Origin: Pogonophryne albipinna
Taxonomy: Eukaryota > Chordata > Actinopteri > Perciformes > Artedidraconidae
NCBI GenBank assembly: GCA_028583405.1
Contig: CM053261.1
Coordinates: 10,782,459 to 10,846,458 of the forward strand
Reading direction: 5' to 3'
DNA: 64,000 nucleotides
Shown: in pieces, positions 48,157 through 62,900 of the stretch
Layout: every line of letters starts with the position of its first letter
How positions within the stretch are numbered: position 1 is the first letter of the stretch
Translations under genes and position numbers: made by a program
The notes under the pieces: generated by a model
What the model saw: only the letters and a program-made list of their open reading frames with translations
What the model was told of the DNA's origin: nothing
Databases searched by the model: none

Positions 48157-49186
48157 CTACCAAGAAGTCAGTCAAGTCGTTTCAGCTGATTCAAAATGCT
48201 GCAGCTCGTGTACTAACCAGAGTTAGGAAAAGGGACCACATTACTCCTGTTCTGGCTGCCTTACACTGGCTCCCTATAGAACACAGGATATAATTAAAAT
48301 TCTTCTTCTCGCCTACAAAGCCCTTAATGGGCAGGCGCCATCTTACCTTAAAGAATTCATTATACCCTACTGTCCTACTAGGGCATTGCGTTCCAAGAAT
48401 GCAGGGTTGTTGGTTGTTCCTAGAGTCTCTAAAAGTACAATGGGAGCCAGAGCCTTTTCTTATCATGCTCCACATTTGTGGAATCAGCTTCCAGTTTGTG
48501 TTCGGGCGGCAGACACCCTATCCGTTTTTAAGAGTGCGCTTAAGACCTTCCTTTTTGATAAAGCTTATAGTTAGGGCTGATTAGATTCAGCCCCTAGTTT
48601 TGCTGATATAGGCTTAGTTTGTCGGGGGACATCTTACTTCTTCCTTCTCTCTGTCTATACCTGTGTACTCTCATGTTCCGATTAACCCAGCTTCCCCAAA
48701 TTTCTTTCTTTTTGGTGTCTATATACGCCGGGATCAGGAGTCATGGATGATCCTGCGGTCCTGTGTCCTGCATCGCGAGCCCTGGATCTTGAGTCGTGGC
48801 TGTGGTCCTGGATCATAGGTCCTGGATGGATATCCTCGTGGATTCATCTTCCTATTATACACACATGCATTTCCAAACATTTGGACTACCTATGTTGCAA
48901 ATGTATTATCTTTTCAATTTACACACGGCATCTATTGCACGTCTGTCCGTCCTGTGAGAGGGATCCCTCCTCTGTTGCTCTCCCTGAGGTTTCTCCCATT
49001 TTTCCCTTTAAACTGTGGGTTTTCTCCGGAAGTTTTTCCTTGTACGATGTGAGGGTCTAAGGACAGAGGGTGTCGTATTGTCATACTGATATTCTGTACA
49101 AACTGTGAAGACCACTGAGACAAATGTAACATTTGTGATATTGGGCTATATAAATAAACATTGATTGATTGATTGATTGATTGAAT
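48157..49186 (+). mobile_element. L2-type LINE, 5'-truncated copy A
   Basis: The first part encodes the post-RT segment FQLIQNAAARVLTRVRKRDH then ITPVLAALHWLPIEHRI. A stop and a 1-base loss follow, then the other frame continues LLLAYKALNGQAPSYLKEF, AGLLVVPRVSKSTMGARAFS, HAPHLWNQLPVCVRAADTLS and VFKSALKTFLFDKAYS with a stop at about 48574. These are typical of fish L2/Maui-like LINEs. The roughly 610-bp 3' UTR ends with ctatataaataaaca and a (TTGA)n tail. The RT core is absent. Confidence 0.85.
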
Positions 49187-49739
49187 GAGAGTCTGTGTGT
49201 TTAAGTATGCCCTCAATTTGACCTTTCTTTTAACTTCTTACTTGTTTGAGGTGCCAGAGACCCCATTTCTGTATGTGTCATAATGATTAAAGCAACTTAA
49301 AAAGAAAATGTGCTCCTCTGAATAGGAATACATTTCTCCCGTCATATATATTTACATTTATATATGTAAATTCGTAATAAGCTATTCACAACTAAATAAC
49401 TAGCATGTTATTAGACAGTGTTGTTACTTATTTGGGGTAAATACAATTCTCTGGCCTACTTATAACAGGTCAAACTCCATACTTACTGGGTAGGTTTGGT
49501 GCTGGATGATATGTTCTGAAAACCAATTAAACATATAGAGCATAAGGGAATCCATTGTATAAGTTTAAGTTTTACAGCCGGGGTCACTGACACCCCACAC
49601 AGAGGTGTTTTCATCATTTATAAGCAATCCTCAAAAAATTATAAAAAGTCATGAACTATAAAGCCAATTAAACAATCTTAGGTTCTGTATGTTTATACGT
49701 TTTAAGCTGCTTGAAGAGCACGGGGTCTACGAGACATCC
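49187..49739. other. Intergenic between LINE fragments; nothing seen
   Basis: AT-rich spacer without recognised features. Confidence 0.5.
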
Positions 49740-49967
49740 AACATTAGTGTTATTCATATCTCACACTGCACTGTAACTTTTATTCATGTGCTTGTGTTAT
49801 TCATGTTTTATTATCTTGCTTTTAAATGAGTGTTTTAAAATGCCATTTTACAATATGTTTCTGCTGCACTAGTGCTCTTGATGTCTTTCATTTGTGTAAA
49901 GCACTTTGAATTGCCTTGTGTTGAAAGGTACTATATAAATAAACTTGCTTTGCCTTGCCTAAGGAAA
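49740..49967 (+). mobile_element. LINE/SINE-type 3' tail fragment
   Basis: Ends with aaagcactttgaattgcc, then actatataaataaacttg and tandem ttgcctt units. I recall this as a widespread fish non-LTR 3' tail; a shorter version sits at 28262-28297. No coding sequence is present. Confidence 0.55.
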
Positions 49968-51132
<1,165 letters not shown>

Positions 51133-51200
51133 TTCCCATCAGCCAGCTGCAGCCACAGCACTCTCACTCACTCCTTTGGGATGCACATATCTGGCACATA

Positions 51201-52515
51201 CAGTGGGGCAAAAAAGTATTTAGTCAGCCACCAATTGTGCAAGTTCTCCCACTTAAAAAGATGAGGCCTGTAATTTTCATCCTAGGTACACTTCAACTAT
51301 GAGAGACAGAATGGGGGGAAAGAATCCAGGGAATCACATTGTAGGATTTTTAATGAATTAATTGGTAAATTCCTCGGTAAAATAAGTATTTGGTCACCTA
51401 CAAACAAACAAGATTTCTGGCTCTCACAGACCAGTAACTTCTTCTTTAAGAGCCTCCACTCGTTAACTGTATTAATGGCACCTCTTTGAACTCGTTATCA
51501 GTATAAAAGACACCTGTCCACAACCTCAAACAGTCACACTCCAAACTCCACTATGGCCAAGACCAAAGAGCTGTCAAAGGACACCAGAAACATAATTGTA
51601 GACCTGCACCAGGCTGGGAAGACTGAATCTGCAATAGGTAAGCAGCTTGGTGTGAAGAAATCAACTGTGGGAGCAATTATTAGAAAATGGAAGACATACA
51701 AGACCACTGATAATCTCCCTCGATCTGGGGCTCCACGCAAGATCTCACCCCGTGGGGTCAAAATGATCACAAGAACGGTGAGCAAAAATCCCAGAACCAC
51801 ACGGGGGGACCTAGTCAATGACCTGCAGAGAGCTGGGACCAAAGTAACAAAGGCTACCATCAGTAACACACTACGCCGCCAGGGACTCAAATCCTGCAGT
51901 GCCAGACGTGTCCCCCTGCTTAAGCCAGTACATGTCCAGGCCCGTCTGAAGTTTGCTAGAGAGCATTTAGATGATCCAGAAGAGGATTGGGAGAATGTCA
52001 TATGGTCAGATGAAACCAAAATTGAACTTTTTGGTAAAAACTCAACTAGACGTGTTTGGAGGAGAAAGAATGCTGAGTTGCATCCAAAGAACACCATACC
52101 TACTGTGAAACATGGGGGTGGAAACATCATGCTTTGGGGCTGTTTTTCTGCAAAGGGACCAGGACGACTGATCCGTGTAAAGGAAAGAATGAATGGGGCC
52201 ATGTATCGTGAGATTTTGAGTGACAACCTCCTTCCATCAGCAAGGGCATTGAAGATGAAACGTGGCTGGGTCTTTCAGCATGACAATGATCCCAAACACA
52301 CCGTCCGGGCAACGAAGGAGTGGCTTCGTAAGAAGCATTTCAAGGTCCTGGAGTGGCCTAGCCAGTCTCCAGATCTCAACCCCATAGAAAATCTTTGGAG
52401 GGAGTTGAAAGTCCGTGTTGCCCAGCGACAGCCCCAAAACATCACTGCTCTAGAGGAGATCTGCATGGTGGAATGGGCCAAAATACCAGCAACAGTTTGT
52501 GAAAACCTTGTGAAG
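51201..52515 (+). mobile_element. Tc1-like transposon, 3'-truncated
   Basis: Starts at a TA (51199-51200) with terminus CAGTGGGGCAAAAAAGTATT and a long left inverted-repeat region, including aagtatttggtcacctacaa, before the transposase gene. The matching right terminus is missing: sequence that should continue after gtgaag at 52515 is replaced by unrelated DNA. The copy cannot be excised by its own ends. Confidence 0.9.
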
Positions 52516-52530
52516 CCCATTATAAAATAA
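51553..52530 (+). CDS. Tc1/mariner transposase, DD34E, C-terminus replaced
   Basis: 325 codons without a stop. Residues 1-110 hold paired-like helix-turn-helix DNA-binding modules ([18 protein letters not shown]) and a GRPR-like linker (RSGAPRKIS). The catalytic triad is visible: D153 in WSDETK, D244 in FQHDNDPKH and E279 in [11 protein letters not shown], with 34 residues between the last two. Family members run to about 340 residues and end with a basic tail. Here ENLVK is followed by foreign PIIK and a stop, so about the last 20 residues are lost. The copy looks young. Known Tc1 enzymes cut and paste at TA; whether this one would be active is unknown. A 230-residue antisense frame is a shadow. 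Confidence 0.92.
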   Translation: MAKTKELSKDTRNIIVDLHQAGKTESAIGKQLGVKKSTVGAIIRKWKTYKTTDNLPRSGAPRKISPRGVKMITRTVSKNPRTTRGDLVNDLQRAGTKVTKATISNTLRRQGLKSCSARRVPLLKPVHVQARLKFAREHLDDPEEDWENVIWSDETKIELFGKNSTRRVWRRKNAELHPKNTIPTVKHGGGNIMLWGCFSAKGPGRLIRVKERMNGAMYREILSDNLLPSARALKMKRGWVFQHDNDPKHTVRATKEWLRKKHFKVLEWPSQSPDLNPIENLWRELKVRVAQRQPQNITALEEICMVEWAKIPATVCENLVKPIIK

Positions 52531-55500
52531 TGACAAGCGAGTGCCAGAACATCAAAGTTGACTCGCTGCATTTCCTGTTGCAATGTCAATGAGGTCCCGT
52601 GGCCAAGGAGCGTATAGTCTACCACTGCATTTACAAGTTTGAATCAATTTGTGAAAAAGTGTTGTGTCGTTTATGGAAAACCCTGGAATCAGCTTTTCTC
52701 TGCTTTTGGGGACAAGTTTACTTGCAGTTACTGCAGATCCCTATGATTGGAAAGAGTTATATGGGGACAAATGCCTCCGTCAGCTGGTTGGGGTCCTGAC
52801 CCGAGGTAGGGGCCCTTTTACATATAATATATCTTAAACTGTAGTATAACCTCATATGGGGCTAATCTGCACAATGCACATTTTAATGTAATTTAAAGTT
52901 CTTAATCCAATTTCAATTATTTTATTCATTTAAATATTGCATTTCTTTCTCGGAAACCAATAGTCCACTTGCTGTGTTGAGATCGAACTGTGTATATAGC
53001 AACCATAAAATACCATAACTGAAAAATCACAATGGATTATTCCACAAAGATGTGTGATAAAATGATTTGGCTAAAATAACAACTACTTTCAAATTAATTA
53101 GTTGCATTAGAGTTAGGGCCCACCTCATCAACTAATACTTTGTTACAACAACTTGAGCATAATGACAGAGCAATATTCTTACTCTCAGAGCAGGAAGAGT
53201 GCAAAGAGACCTGGATCTACTGTACATTGTCAGAGTTTCACCCCACGGCATTGTATACAATTACTGTCAATAGTTCTTTCTCCGCTCATGCGTTGCTTTG
53301 CTTTACACTCCAACTGCTCTTGTACAAATGACTGGCCACAAAAGTAATAATTGCCTTCTAACTCGGATGTGTAGTGATGCATTGTGGTCCTGAGGAGACG
53401 TGAGCGACACCATTAATAACAGAGGGGCCCCACAGCGTGGCTGCTTACTTGATGTGCATAAACAACATTCAGAAAGCATTTTCACACAAACACATGGCTC
53501 TCCATGGATACTTGTTTAGTGCAATACATGTTGTTTCTGCCTCTCTACTGCATGAGCGCCTTTAAAAAGTGCCAGTGTTAACTAGGCAGTAATTATATAT
53601 GCATTGACTGTATGCATCACATATCAAACTCATACCGTATATATTGTTCAGACCACTTGAAGCCCTGAAGCATTTTAATTATGCATTAAACAGTAACTTT
53701 CAGGTCAATGCGGAGAGACGGTGGCGGTAAATTCACCATCAATATGGATAAGTCTCGTCATTGGAGTCTCTGCCTCTTCGCTCCCTCGCTCTCACCTCAG
53801 CCACATGGTCATCTCGCTCACTGTACACACACACACACACACACACATTACTGGTAGGGCGAGATTGCATCACATCTGATGCTTTATCATTTATTAATGC
53901 ATCTTTCAGTGGCGTAATTTGCTGTGCTCTGTGGACAGTAATAATTCAGGTGATATGCTGAGATGGACCAGGAAATGGACCTAACTGAATTTCTGAGCTA
54001 GTTAAGTACAGGGTTTTCTTTCCTTTACTGTATATGCATCAAACGAGGTTTAACAACCCAAAGGCTCAAGCAAGATGAATGAGCAATTGAAAACAAATAA
54101 GAGGTCACACAAAAACAAAGACAAAGAATACAAGTTTTGACTTATCTAATTTTGTACTGATTTTTTTGCAGTCTGTTGTTCGTTCAGTCATGTTTAACTT
54201 TTATTTTTGGCTTAGTAAGCTGTAGGTATAATTAGATTCTTAATTATATTGGGAATAATCCTGGTCAAATAAAGTGTAAATAAAATAAAATCAATCTATA
54301 ATGTTCATCTCTTTACCTCACAGACAGTAAACAGGACATCGCCACAGAGACATGACGGTCTGTCGGTCAATCTGAGGACCATTATCTCAGGAAATATATG
54401 AATTGGTTTTTAGTACCTGCACCTTTCCTTAAGCTAATTCAATTACAGGTGAGCTAGGCTCAAGGACATAGGATGGTGATGACATTCATTACATGATAGA
54501 GAGGAGAGGAGGGGGGGAGAAATCAAAAGAAGGAGCCCATTCCAAGGAATGCCTGAACATCCATTATTCTCAGTTATTTGATAAAACAAGATAAGATAAA
54601 TAATAGGAGTGCAAAAATAAAGCTTTGCAAAAGGATTTCGCACAAACTGTAAAGCTGCAACTTGATTTAGATTGAGGCAATGGTAGAGACTGTTGCACTA
54701 AATCAGCCACTAGGAGATAGATGCATGAATGACTTTCACCAGGTCAGCAAAAAGACTCCTTTCATCTGTTCGTCAGAATTTAGTTTGGCATCATAAGTTG
54801 ACTTATGGCGGGGATGGACTGAGGGCACATTCTCTCTTCATGGTACTACGGATGACTGATGTCGGAAGTACGAGAGTTTATGGTCCACAGCATCCAGCCT
54901 GAGGGGTTTATCTCAGTACGGATTTTTTCTTAGAATATAGAAACTGTTCTCTTGATTCATTATACATAAAAAGAAAGAAACCATTTTTATAATACAAATT
55001 GTATATTTCTTGACATTCTAGTGTATAGCCATGCATGACTTTTTCAATCAAGACCTTCGCCAAATAATAGAAGACAAACAGTTGTCTTAAAGGGAAACTC
55101 CACCAATTTCACACATAAGATTAGACACGACACGTTATAGTCACTTTACTGCTGTGCAAAACAAAATGTGTTTTTATAGCACTTCTGATATTACAAAAAA
55201 GGTATTAGCAGACTAGCAGTATTGAAAGTGCTGTTACACATAACAAGAACAAAAACATCTGAAGTGGTGTGACAAAAGCGTTAACAAAAAGAAGCCCTAT
55301 GAACATATGAAATTTGAGTTTATTTATTGGGGGAAATGGTACATGTGTGCATTTGTGTTAAAGTATGTAGTGTATGGATTTGGGGTTGGAGTTCAGGTTA
55401 TATCCAACAATTGTGTTTATCGAAGAAGTTGAGTTGGGTCAAGGAAGATGTCGAAGGCTCTGCTCTGATATCAGGCCTGATAGAAAGAGTGTTTACAGGT

Positions 55501-56240
55501 CATTTGGGAGAACAAGCCTCCTGTGAGTCCAGAGGAGGAGGCACAAATCTGGTGGACAGCAGAATATTACTATGAATCATAAGAACAAAGTGAACAGTGG
55601 AAATTATTTAGTTTTAGTTATACAAGACTGTCGGATTAAGGTTTGTCTCTTTTTTTATTGTTGTATCAATGGCCTGGCATGACATCTGTCTGGATTACAT
55701 AATATTTTAAATTAAATAAAAGATACCCTGTGTTGGGTGCTTCAAATATTATGCCGACAGTATTCAGCGTGACTGAACAGTCCTCAGAAGCTTCCAAACA
55801 GAGCATTTAAGTGCTGAGACGAAACAAGCCAGAGGAGCATCTCCAGCCTGACAACTTAAGTGGAGCTGTGTTCTGACCTGCTCATGTCTCGTCTGAATTT
55901 GTGCAGTGCCATTACAAACCGAAAAGTCTATTTAAACTCAATCTCTGCTGCTGTCGCTTCCTGTGCAATCACACTGCAACAGCTTGCTGCCGTCCACCTG
56001 TGGATGCATCCCCAGTCACTTACTGCTGATTTCTGCATGCTTTGTTAGCAGGGAGATTGAGCCTGATGCCCAAATTAACTCTGCATTTACATATGTTCTA
56101 ATTAAGACACACCAACGCAAGGTTTCCAGCTAATATACAACTCCAAAGCAAAATCAGGGAAAGGAACAGAAGACATGATTAAATGCACAGTATGTCAGGG
56201 TTCCTATAGCTAAAGGCGGAATACATGCAAGTCTTTTAAA
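52516..56240. other. Intergenic with a few weak signals
   Basis: No gene is visible. A short CA run (about 22 bp) lies at 53824-53846, and a LINE-tail-like string (cctggtcaaataaag) at about 54261. The block at about 53690-53970 is non-repetitive with TTATTAATGC and GTAATAATTC cores and may be a conserved regulatory element. Confidence 0.4.
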
Positions 56241-56949
56241 AAAGCTTATAGTTAGGGCTGATTAGATTCAGCCCCTAGTTTTGCTGCTATAGGCTTAGAC
56301 TGTCGGGGGACAACTTACTTCTTCCTTCTCTCTGTCTATACCTGTGTACTCTCATGTTCCGAATAACCCAGCTTCCCCCAAATTTCTTTTTGGTGTCTGT
56401 CTACGCCGGGATCCTGAGTCGTGGCTGATCCTGTCGCTGCGGTCGCGAGCCCTGGATCCTGAGTCGTGGATCCTGAGTCGTGGATCCTGAGTCGTGGCTG
56501 TGCCAGTTGCTGTGGTCCTGAGTCCTGGATCCTGAGTCCTTGATCCTGGATCCTGAGTCCTGCATCCTGAGTCGTGGCTGAACTTGTCTCTGCGGTCCTG
56601 CCTGACTCTCATCATACTACTTCCCTGATGGCTCCCACAGGATTGTTGACATCCTCGTGGATTCATCTTCTTATTATAGACACATGCATTTCCAAACATT
56701 TGGACTACCTATGTTGTAAATGTATTATCTTTTCAATTTACACACGGCATCTATTGCACGTCTGTCCGTCCTGGGAGAGGGATCCCTCCTCTGTTGCTCT
56801 CCCTGAGGTTTTTCCTTGTACGATGTGAGGGTCTAAGGACAGAGGGTGTCGTATTGTCATACTGATATTCTGTACAAACTGTGAAGTCCACTGAGACAAA
56901 TGTAACATTTGTGATATTGGGCTATATAAATAAACATTGATTGATTGAA
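56241..56949 (+). mobile_element. L2-type LINE, 5'-truncated copy B with internal minisatellite
   Basis: Same 3' UTR and strand as copy A, starting at the last codons of the frame (aaagcttatagttagggctg). It differs in two ways: an expanded tandem of cctgagtcgtgg/cctggat units at about 56408-56600, and a deletion of nearly 50 bp in the tail between matching gaggttt and tttttcc blocks. It ends with ctatataaataaacattgat and a TTGA tail. Confidence 0.85.
56408..56600 (+). repeat. Minisatellite, about 14-bp units (TCCTGAGTCGTGGA type)
   Basis: Tandem and near-tandem copies of gatcctgagtcgtgg, with gatcctgagtcctgg variants. The same position in copy A has only a few such units, so the array grew in or after copy B. 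Confidence 0.8.
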
Positions 56950-57094
56950 AGCTCTTTTTATGCCACTTGAAATTACATTTGGAACCATTTTTAGACACGC
57001 ATTTTCCGTTGCCCAGATCTGTCAATCAAGTGATTTTAGGATTAATACGTTATAGAATTGATGCTGGTGATTGTCTCTATATAAGTGGCTATTA

Positions 57095-57185
57095 TAAGGA
57101 TGATTATAATAATTATAATAATAATAATAAATGTATAGCGCTTTTCCTAATGCTCAAAGACACTTTGAATACAATTATTTTACTA
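57095..57185 (-). mobile_element. Short non-LTR 3' tail fragment
   Basis: Plus strand reads (TAA)n followed by tgtatagcgcttttc and aaagacactttgaa, the reverse complement of a common fish LINE 3' tail with a (TTA)n end. It is very short and diverged. Confidence 0.4.
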
Positions 57186-59590
57186 TCCATTATGATCAAT
57201 CACGAGAGATTTAAAAATAAACTGAAAAGTTACTCAAAACGACTTGATCTTAAGTGATTTATTGTTGGAATGACATGGATAAGAGGCATTATAAACACTG
57301 AGCGACACTGAGTCACCTGACTGAAACACTGTCAGTTCACTCATGCTCTGTCTGAGATACAATACAAAACTAAACGGGTCCAATTATGCCTTCGTCATAA
57401 CACTTTCCTGTTCTAAAAGTACTTGCCTATTCTCTCTAATGCCAAGATGACAAACAAAATGCATGTTTTTCTGTCCCTTGAGATGAGACAATCGTTTGTT
57501 GAGCAATGTGCAAAGTGTGTCACAACAGAACATGTAACACAGATGCTAGACTAGCCTTACAGGTAATGTCAGTATCATCTGTAGTCCTACATTTCATGAT
57601 GAAGCAGCATATTTTCAGACAAATCAGAGTTTACTGTCACAAAAAAAATGGGTGGATGACTCAACCACAGCTTGTGTATCTTAAATTATCTCTAAAAGCA
57701 TCTTGATGGCGCAAAAACAAGTATTTATGTAATGCAACTTTAATCTGTTGCATCATTTCAATTTTTATATAAAGATTTTTGACTCCCTCACTGTAGACCT
57801 CAGAGTTTGTTAAATGACATTCTCTCCTGCAGCTGCTCCCCACAGCGATGTGTCACTACTCTCTATTCCGCAGATATTTGCAAAATGGCAGGCAATTTCT
57901 TAGATTCATAAATGAGTAGGTGTTGGTCTGCGTTCCAAAAAATGAGTCAATAAATGGACCTTTGATCAGTGACATTTTAAAGTGAAGAGGTGATCACTGG
58001 CCAAGACACGGGTATTGACTGAACACAAGAATCACTTCCGCCTCCTCAGACTATTGTTACAGTATATATATTGACTATTGATTGAAGTGATTGAGCCTCG
58101 TTGTAATCACTGAGTATGCAACGGCAACAAACAGTGTTTTCTGAAAAGGTCAAATCATTGTTTGTTTATTATTTTTACGGATCCAACATAGATCAATCCT
58201 GACCTTATCACCGATTTGTCGGTATGGAAATTCAGAAGAATCCGTGGTGTTAAGAGATTTTTTAGGCGGCTAATAAAACAACAAGCTAAATAGCATCATA
58301 GCAAATCCATACATTCCTCTCTTTTAGGAATTGAACATCCCTTCCTATATGGTTAGAGATTACGGTTGCATGAAATTAGGTACCATTTATCCCATGTGCA
58401 ACAAACACTCCGATACACCATAACCTGCCTCTTTGGTTTTTTCTATTCTCTTAGAGTTGTATTGTGCTTGTGATGTGTTTTAGGCAGCAGAAAGACTTTC
58501 CTCTTGCAGGAGATGGAAGACCTGAACTCAACACTTGTTATAAGCACCACTTGCTACGACAGAGAATCAACAAAGAGGCAAAGACAGTGATTGTCATTGA
58601 TTGTGGCGCGGTTTGAAATGTGCACTATCCACACAGAGGTCAGTCCTCTATAAAGTCACCTCAGAGCTTTATCTGGATTTCTTCCTTACAAAAACAAACA
58701 ACTAACTGAGCACTATGTAAATGCTGGCTTCAGTTAAAGCAGAAATTGAATGAGAGAAAACAATATATGATGAACAATAGTATACTCTCTGTCTACAACA
58801 CAAACATAAGAATTAACATCCATGACTCACTTGTCTAATAATAATCATTGATTTTTCCGATGAGGTCATTTTGTTCACATCATCTGAGGTTTGGCCGGTT
58901 CCATATGTCAAATAACCAAACAGTTTCCTTTTCATCAATAAAACCTCTGGGAGCCTACATCAGAGTCAGAAGCAAACAACTGATCCAGAAATAGCTTTTC
59001 TCCAACGTCAGGATGACAAACAGAAACTTTCCAGTGAAACATCTGAGCACAGAATACATGCATACACACACTCACAATGAGAAAGAGAGAGAGAGCCGGC
59101 TCACCTGGCCTCTTTGTTATGCAAATCAATTGAATCAATATGACAAATGAACTGTAAAGGGGGAAAAAATCAATGCTTTGTCATCCCCACCAGCATTCAC
59201 CCTCAACCATCGGTCTTATCACCACTCCCAGACACGGGCGAGCACCTGATTAATGGCTGCCACGCGTCAGCTACGTAAATCGTCACGGCATGCTCGGTTG
59301 CATACGAATGGACAGGGTGTGAGTTAGAGGATGACTACACACGGAAACGAGGGCTCTGGGCTCACACTTCTGAATCTAAAAGGAGCTCTGAAGCACCAAC
59401 ACATGAATAAGCTGCCTTTCTACTTCACAGAATTACTCCTGAAGAATCTTAACATTTAAATGGTTGATTCCTGATACAAAAAAAATACTGAATTATGTCA
59501 ATCTTAAGATGATTTAGAACATGTATGTTCAGTTTGGCTAAACAAAGCACTTCACAAGAAGTCTAAAAGGGCTACAGGCATGATAGCAGC
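57186..59590. other. Intergenic; nothing firm
   Basis: No gene seen. The block at about 59190-59340 is unusually CpG-containing and non-repetitive, without a recognisable function. Confidence 0.4.
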
Positions 59591-59910
59591 TAAGGTACTG
59601 CAGTGCTTTGAACTAAATGCACATTTTAGCTTGCTAACATGCTCACAATGAAAGTGTTAACAAGCTGATGTTAAGCAGATATTTAGTTAATGTTAATCAA
59701 CCTAATTGCATGTGTAAAATTGCTAACTAGCAGTAAAAACCTAAAGTTAGTTTTGCAGGTATTACATCATAAACAGTAACGAAAATTCAAATATGACCTA
59801 ATGATGGTGTCAGATAGAATTTAAGGGGATACCTGAAGTCATTACAGGGGGAGAAGGTCTGTAACACCTGGGAAACATTTGAAAGATGGTGGCGCTAAAA
59901 GTCCCAAGGT
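59591..59910. repeat. Decayed dispersed fish repeat (gctaacatgc type)
   Basis: Motifs in order: agcttgctaacatgctcac, gttaacaagctgatgtt, gttagttttgcaggtatta, gacctaatgatggtgtcaga. I recall the same order as a frequent percomorph dispersed repeat. A related fragment is at 18120-18310. Confidence 0.5.
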
Positions 59911-62900
59911 CACCAAAGTAATTAGGATACAATGTTTGGGGTTCATGTCGGTACAACATGTCAGAGTAATCTATCTAATACGTGTAGAGATATTGCATAG
60001 ATTGCATGATGCCAACAACTTGTCACAGCCCTCTTGAGATTAGATATAGGTCGTATACATTTATGATTATATTATGCTGCAGCTTAATGTATTAGTTAAT
60101 GCACCTATGGGGTCATAATTGTTCAACCTTGCTGATGTGGCTTGACTGACTGCGTAACAGCCACATGGTCAGTCAGCACGCCCATTATTACTTCAGGCAG
60201 ACACATCCATTTGATAACCGCAAAGCTTCTGTCAGAGCAGCGGGGTCAGGTCGTGCGACATGAGGGCTGTCAGGTCACGCAGATGGCTTTTTGGGATTTT
60301 TTTTGACATGCGTTTTTTTTTCTTTCTTGAAAGTTCTCTCTAGTTTGGCTGTATTGCTCAAAAATGAAATTATACTCTTAAGAACACAACTTGTTTTATG
60401 TTTAGTACTTGCTTGAAAATTGTCTATTTGATTTGGGCAGTCAGACAGCACATGAATTCATAACATGCTGCTTAGGGACTGGTAAACACGACTTTAGTAT
60501 CTTCATAGGCTTTCTCAGGAATTGTTGCACAAATCTGCAACAATCTCACAGTATAGGGCTTGCATGCAAAAGAGCCTACAGATATCTATGACTGATAGCA
60601 GAAAGAGAAGGATTCACAAAGTCTCTACTGGTCCAACCTTAATGCCAGATTATATAAGGATTGCATAAAACATCCGCCATGTACTGTATGGAGCTGAGTA
60701 AACGGCACAATATGACTTACGGATGCCACAGATGGAAAAAAGAATCTTTTGACCTTGGAGATGGAGAGAGAGTTCCAGATGTGACGACACACGGCAACAA
60801 CAATTAAAAAGGAGTTAGTGTATACATTGCAATTAACATTTCTGATTAAAAAAGAATGCTACAATTAGGGTTTTTATATGCATTTCGATAATAAAGGTAT
60901 TCTGATTCTGGTTATAAAACTAGTATTTTGGGAATTTCTAGTTGGAAAAGGAAACTGTACATTGAACGAAAGCTCACAGTCCATCCAATGTGTGACATTA
61001 TTAAAGACACAGTTTGTGAGGAAATCATGGAGCACCTGCACACCCAGTGAAGTCTTCCTCTCTGTAGTTCAGCCTGGACAAACCTCCCTGAAGACAGAGG
61101 AAAAAAAGAGAATTTAGTATACACATATGCCAGAACATCCAAAAAAAGCCATGATGAAATTGAACAAGGGGTCGTTTTTTGTCATTAGAAATAGTAATTG
61201 TAATAACACTACAGGAGGACCTAGCAGCAGTAGCAGTGCCATAATAGAATTACATCAGATCTCTTTCATATTTTATATGGTGGAAAAATAAAAGCTTATG
61301 TCGTGTAACAGAAGGTTCAGGATTCCACAGCTTAGCGGGCTGCAGAGGTCACTCACTCCATTAAATTACAATTACATGTTTTCATGCTAGGTTAGTCAGT
61401 TCCATACACTGTTGCTTCCCTCACAAGTGTATACCTGACTCTGCTCTGTATGTACCGACTGCAATCTGCTCACATACTTGACCAAAAGATACGCAGAAGA
61501 GAAAACCAAAAGGAGAATCATAATATCATCATTAATGTGGTTATAAAAACTACAAACAAAAAAATCTATTCATAAAGGGATTTGCTTTAATCTGGTTGGG
61601 TTTAACGATGGCGGGATTATTGACTGTTACGGAGGAGGCATTAGGTGTCACATGTCCCTGGAGTCTAGGATAGGGCTCTACATCAGAGGGAAACCTCTTA
61701 CATCCTTTTGCCCTCCAACTGACCAGATTACAGTTTACTCTAGTGATGACTAACTGATATCAGGATTTTAGTCCGTCCCGGCAGAAACAAAGTGCATAAC
61801 CACAATGTGTTCTTTAAAACCAACAGCAGCCCTGCCAGAGTATCCATCTATAAGCAGGTACACAATGCGGACACATTTTTCTAATGGAACATCACTGTGC
61901 TATAATGACACTGCTCTCTGTATGGAAATAAGTCGAGCAGTTCAGCGTACTCCTGTGGAACAAAAGGTCCAAAATAAGGTCCGTAGAATATTTTGAGCAA
62001 TTGTGTCATTTTATGGGGGAGACTTGCTACAGATTCAGGCTCGAATCAAAAAAATGTTGTGCCACCTCAGGAAAACAAGACTGAAATATTTTACTTTTTG
62101 TAAAACGAATGTGACCTTTCATCGGCATATTGTATTAAAATTGGAAGCCCTCCCATGTGGAATTTGTCAGACCGTAATCAGTTCAGTCATGCTCGAAAAC
62201 AATGCAAACGTCATTCCCTCAGATCAAACATAATCCTACATTAATATTGCACTGAAGTTGTTTATGGTTGTAAGCAGAGATATTTATCCACTAAAGACCT
62301 TAATAGCCGTTTGCTCTTTTCATCTGTAGACAGATTGCATCATACAATGCAATACTCTGTGGTGCACTTACACTATGTGATTCATTATTTTCTTTCATTA
62401 CATTCAAAAGCAATACTCCCGTCAGATATTGGTATATTATAAACAACAGCTGTACAGTTAGCAGCAGGCAGTAACAACATTTTGAGTAACTAAGGTTGTA
62501 ATCTATGTCTCACAATTGGTGTAAAGAACTAAAGAAAAGTATATTCACCAAACTATTCAAGTACTTAGGGACACATTTGAGGTTATTGTACTATAGCAGT
62601 TCCATTTCATGCTACACGAAACTTTGGCAAAAGTACATTTCAGAGGGATGTATCGTAATTTAGCTATTTTACATTTACCATTAGCTACAGTATAATTCTG
62701 ATGATTAAAGTTTCTATGATCACCTTATATGATCCTATGTTATAGATTATAGACTGCTCAGCAGCAAGCAGTGTTTTTAACTTCCAGAAGAGTCATTGCC
62801 ATGGTTGCATTGCTATTTTACTTCACTACTGTGTAGGACAAGTCTTTTACTCGCACAGTTGTTAATAGAATTATATAATTTGAGCTAAGACATGGAAAAT

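Noticed and set aside
51534..52226. 230-residue minus-strand frame
   Set aside because: It lies antisense to the Tc1 transposase, which has the real domain signatures.
56352..56699. 115-residue minus-strand frame with RTQDPGSRTQDPG repeats
   Set aside because: It is a translation of the minisatellite inside the L2 tail.
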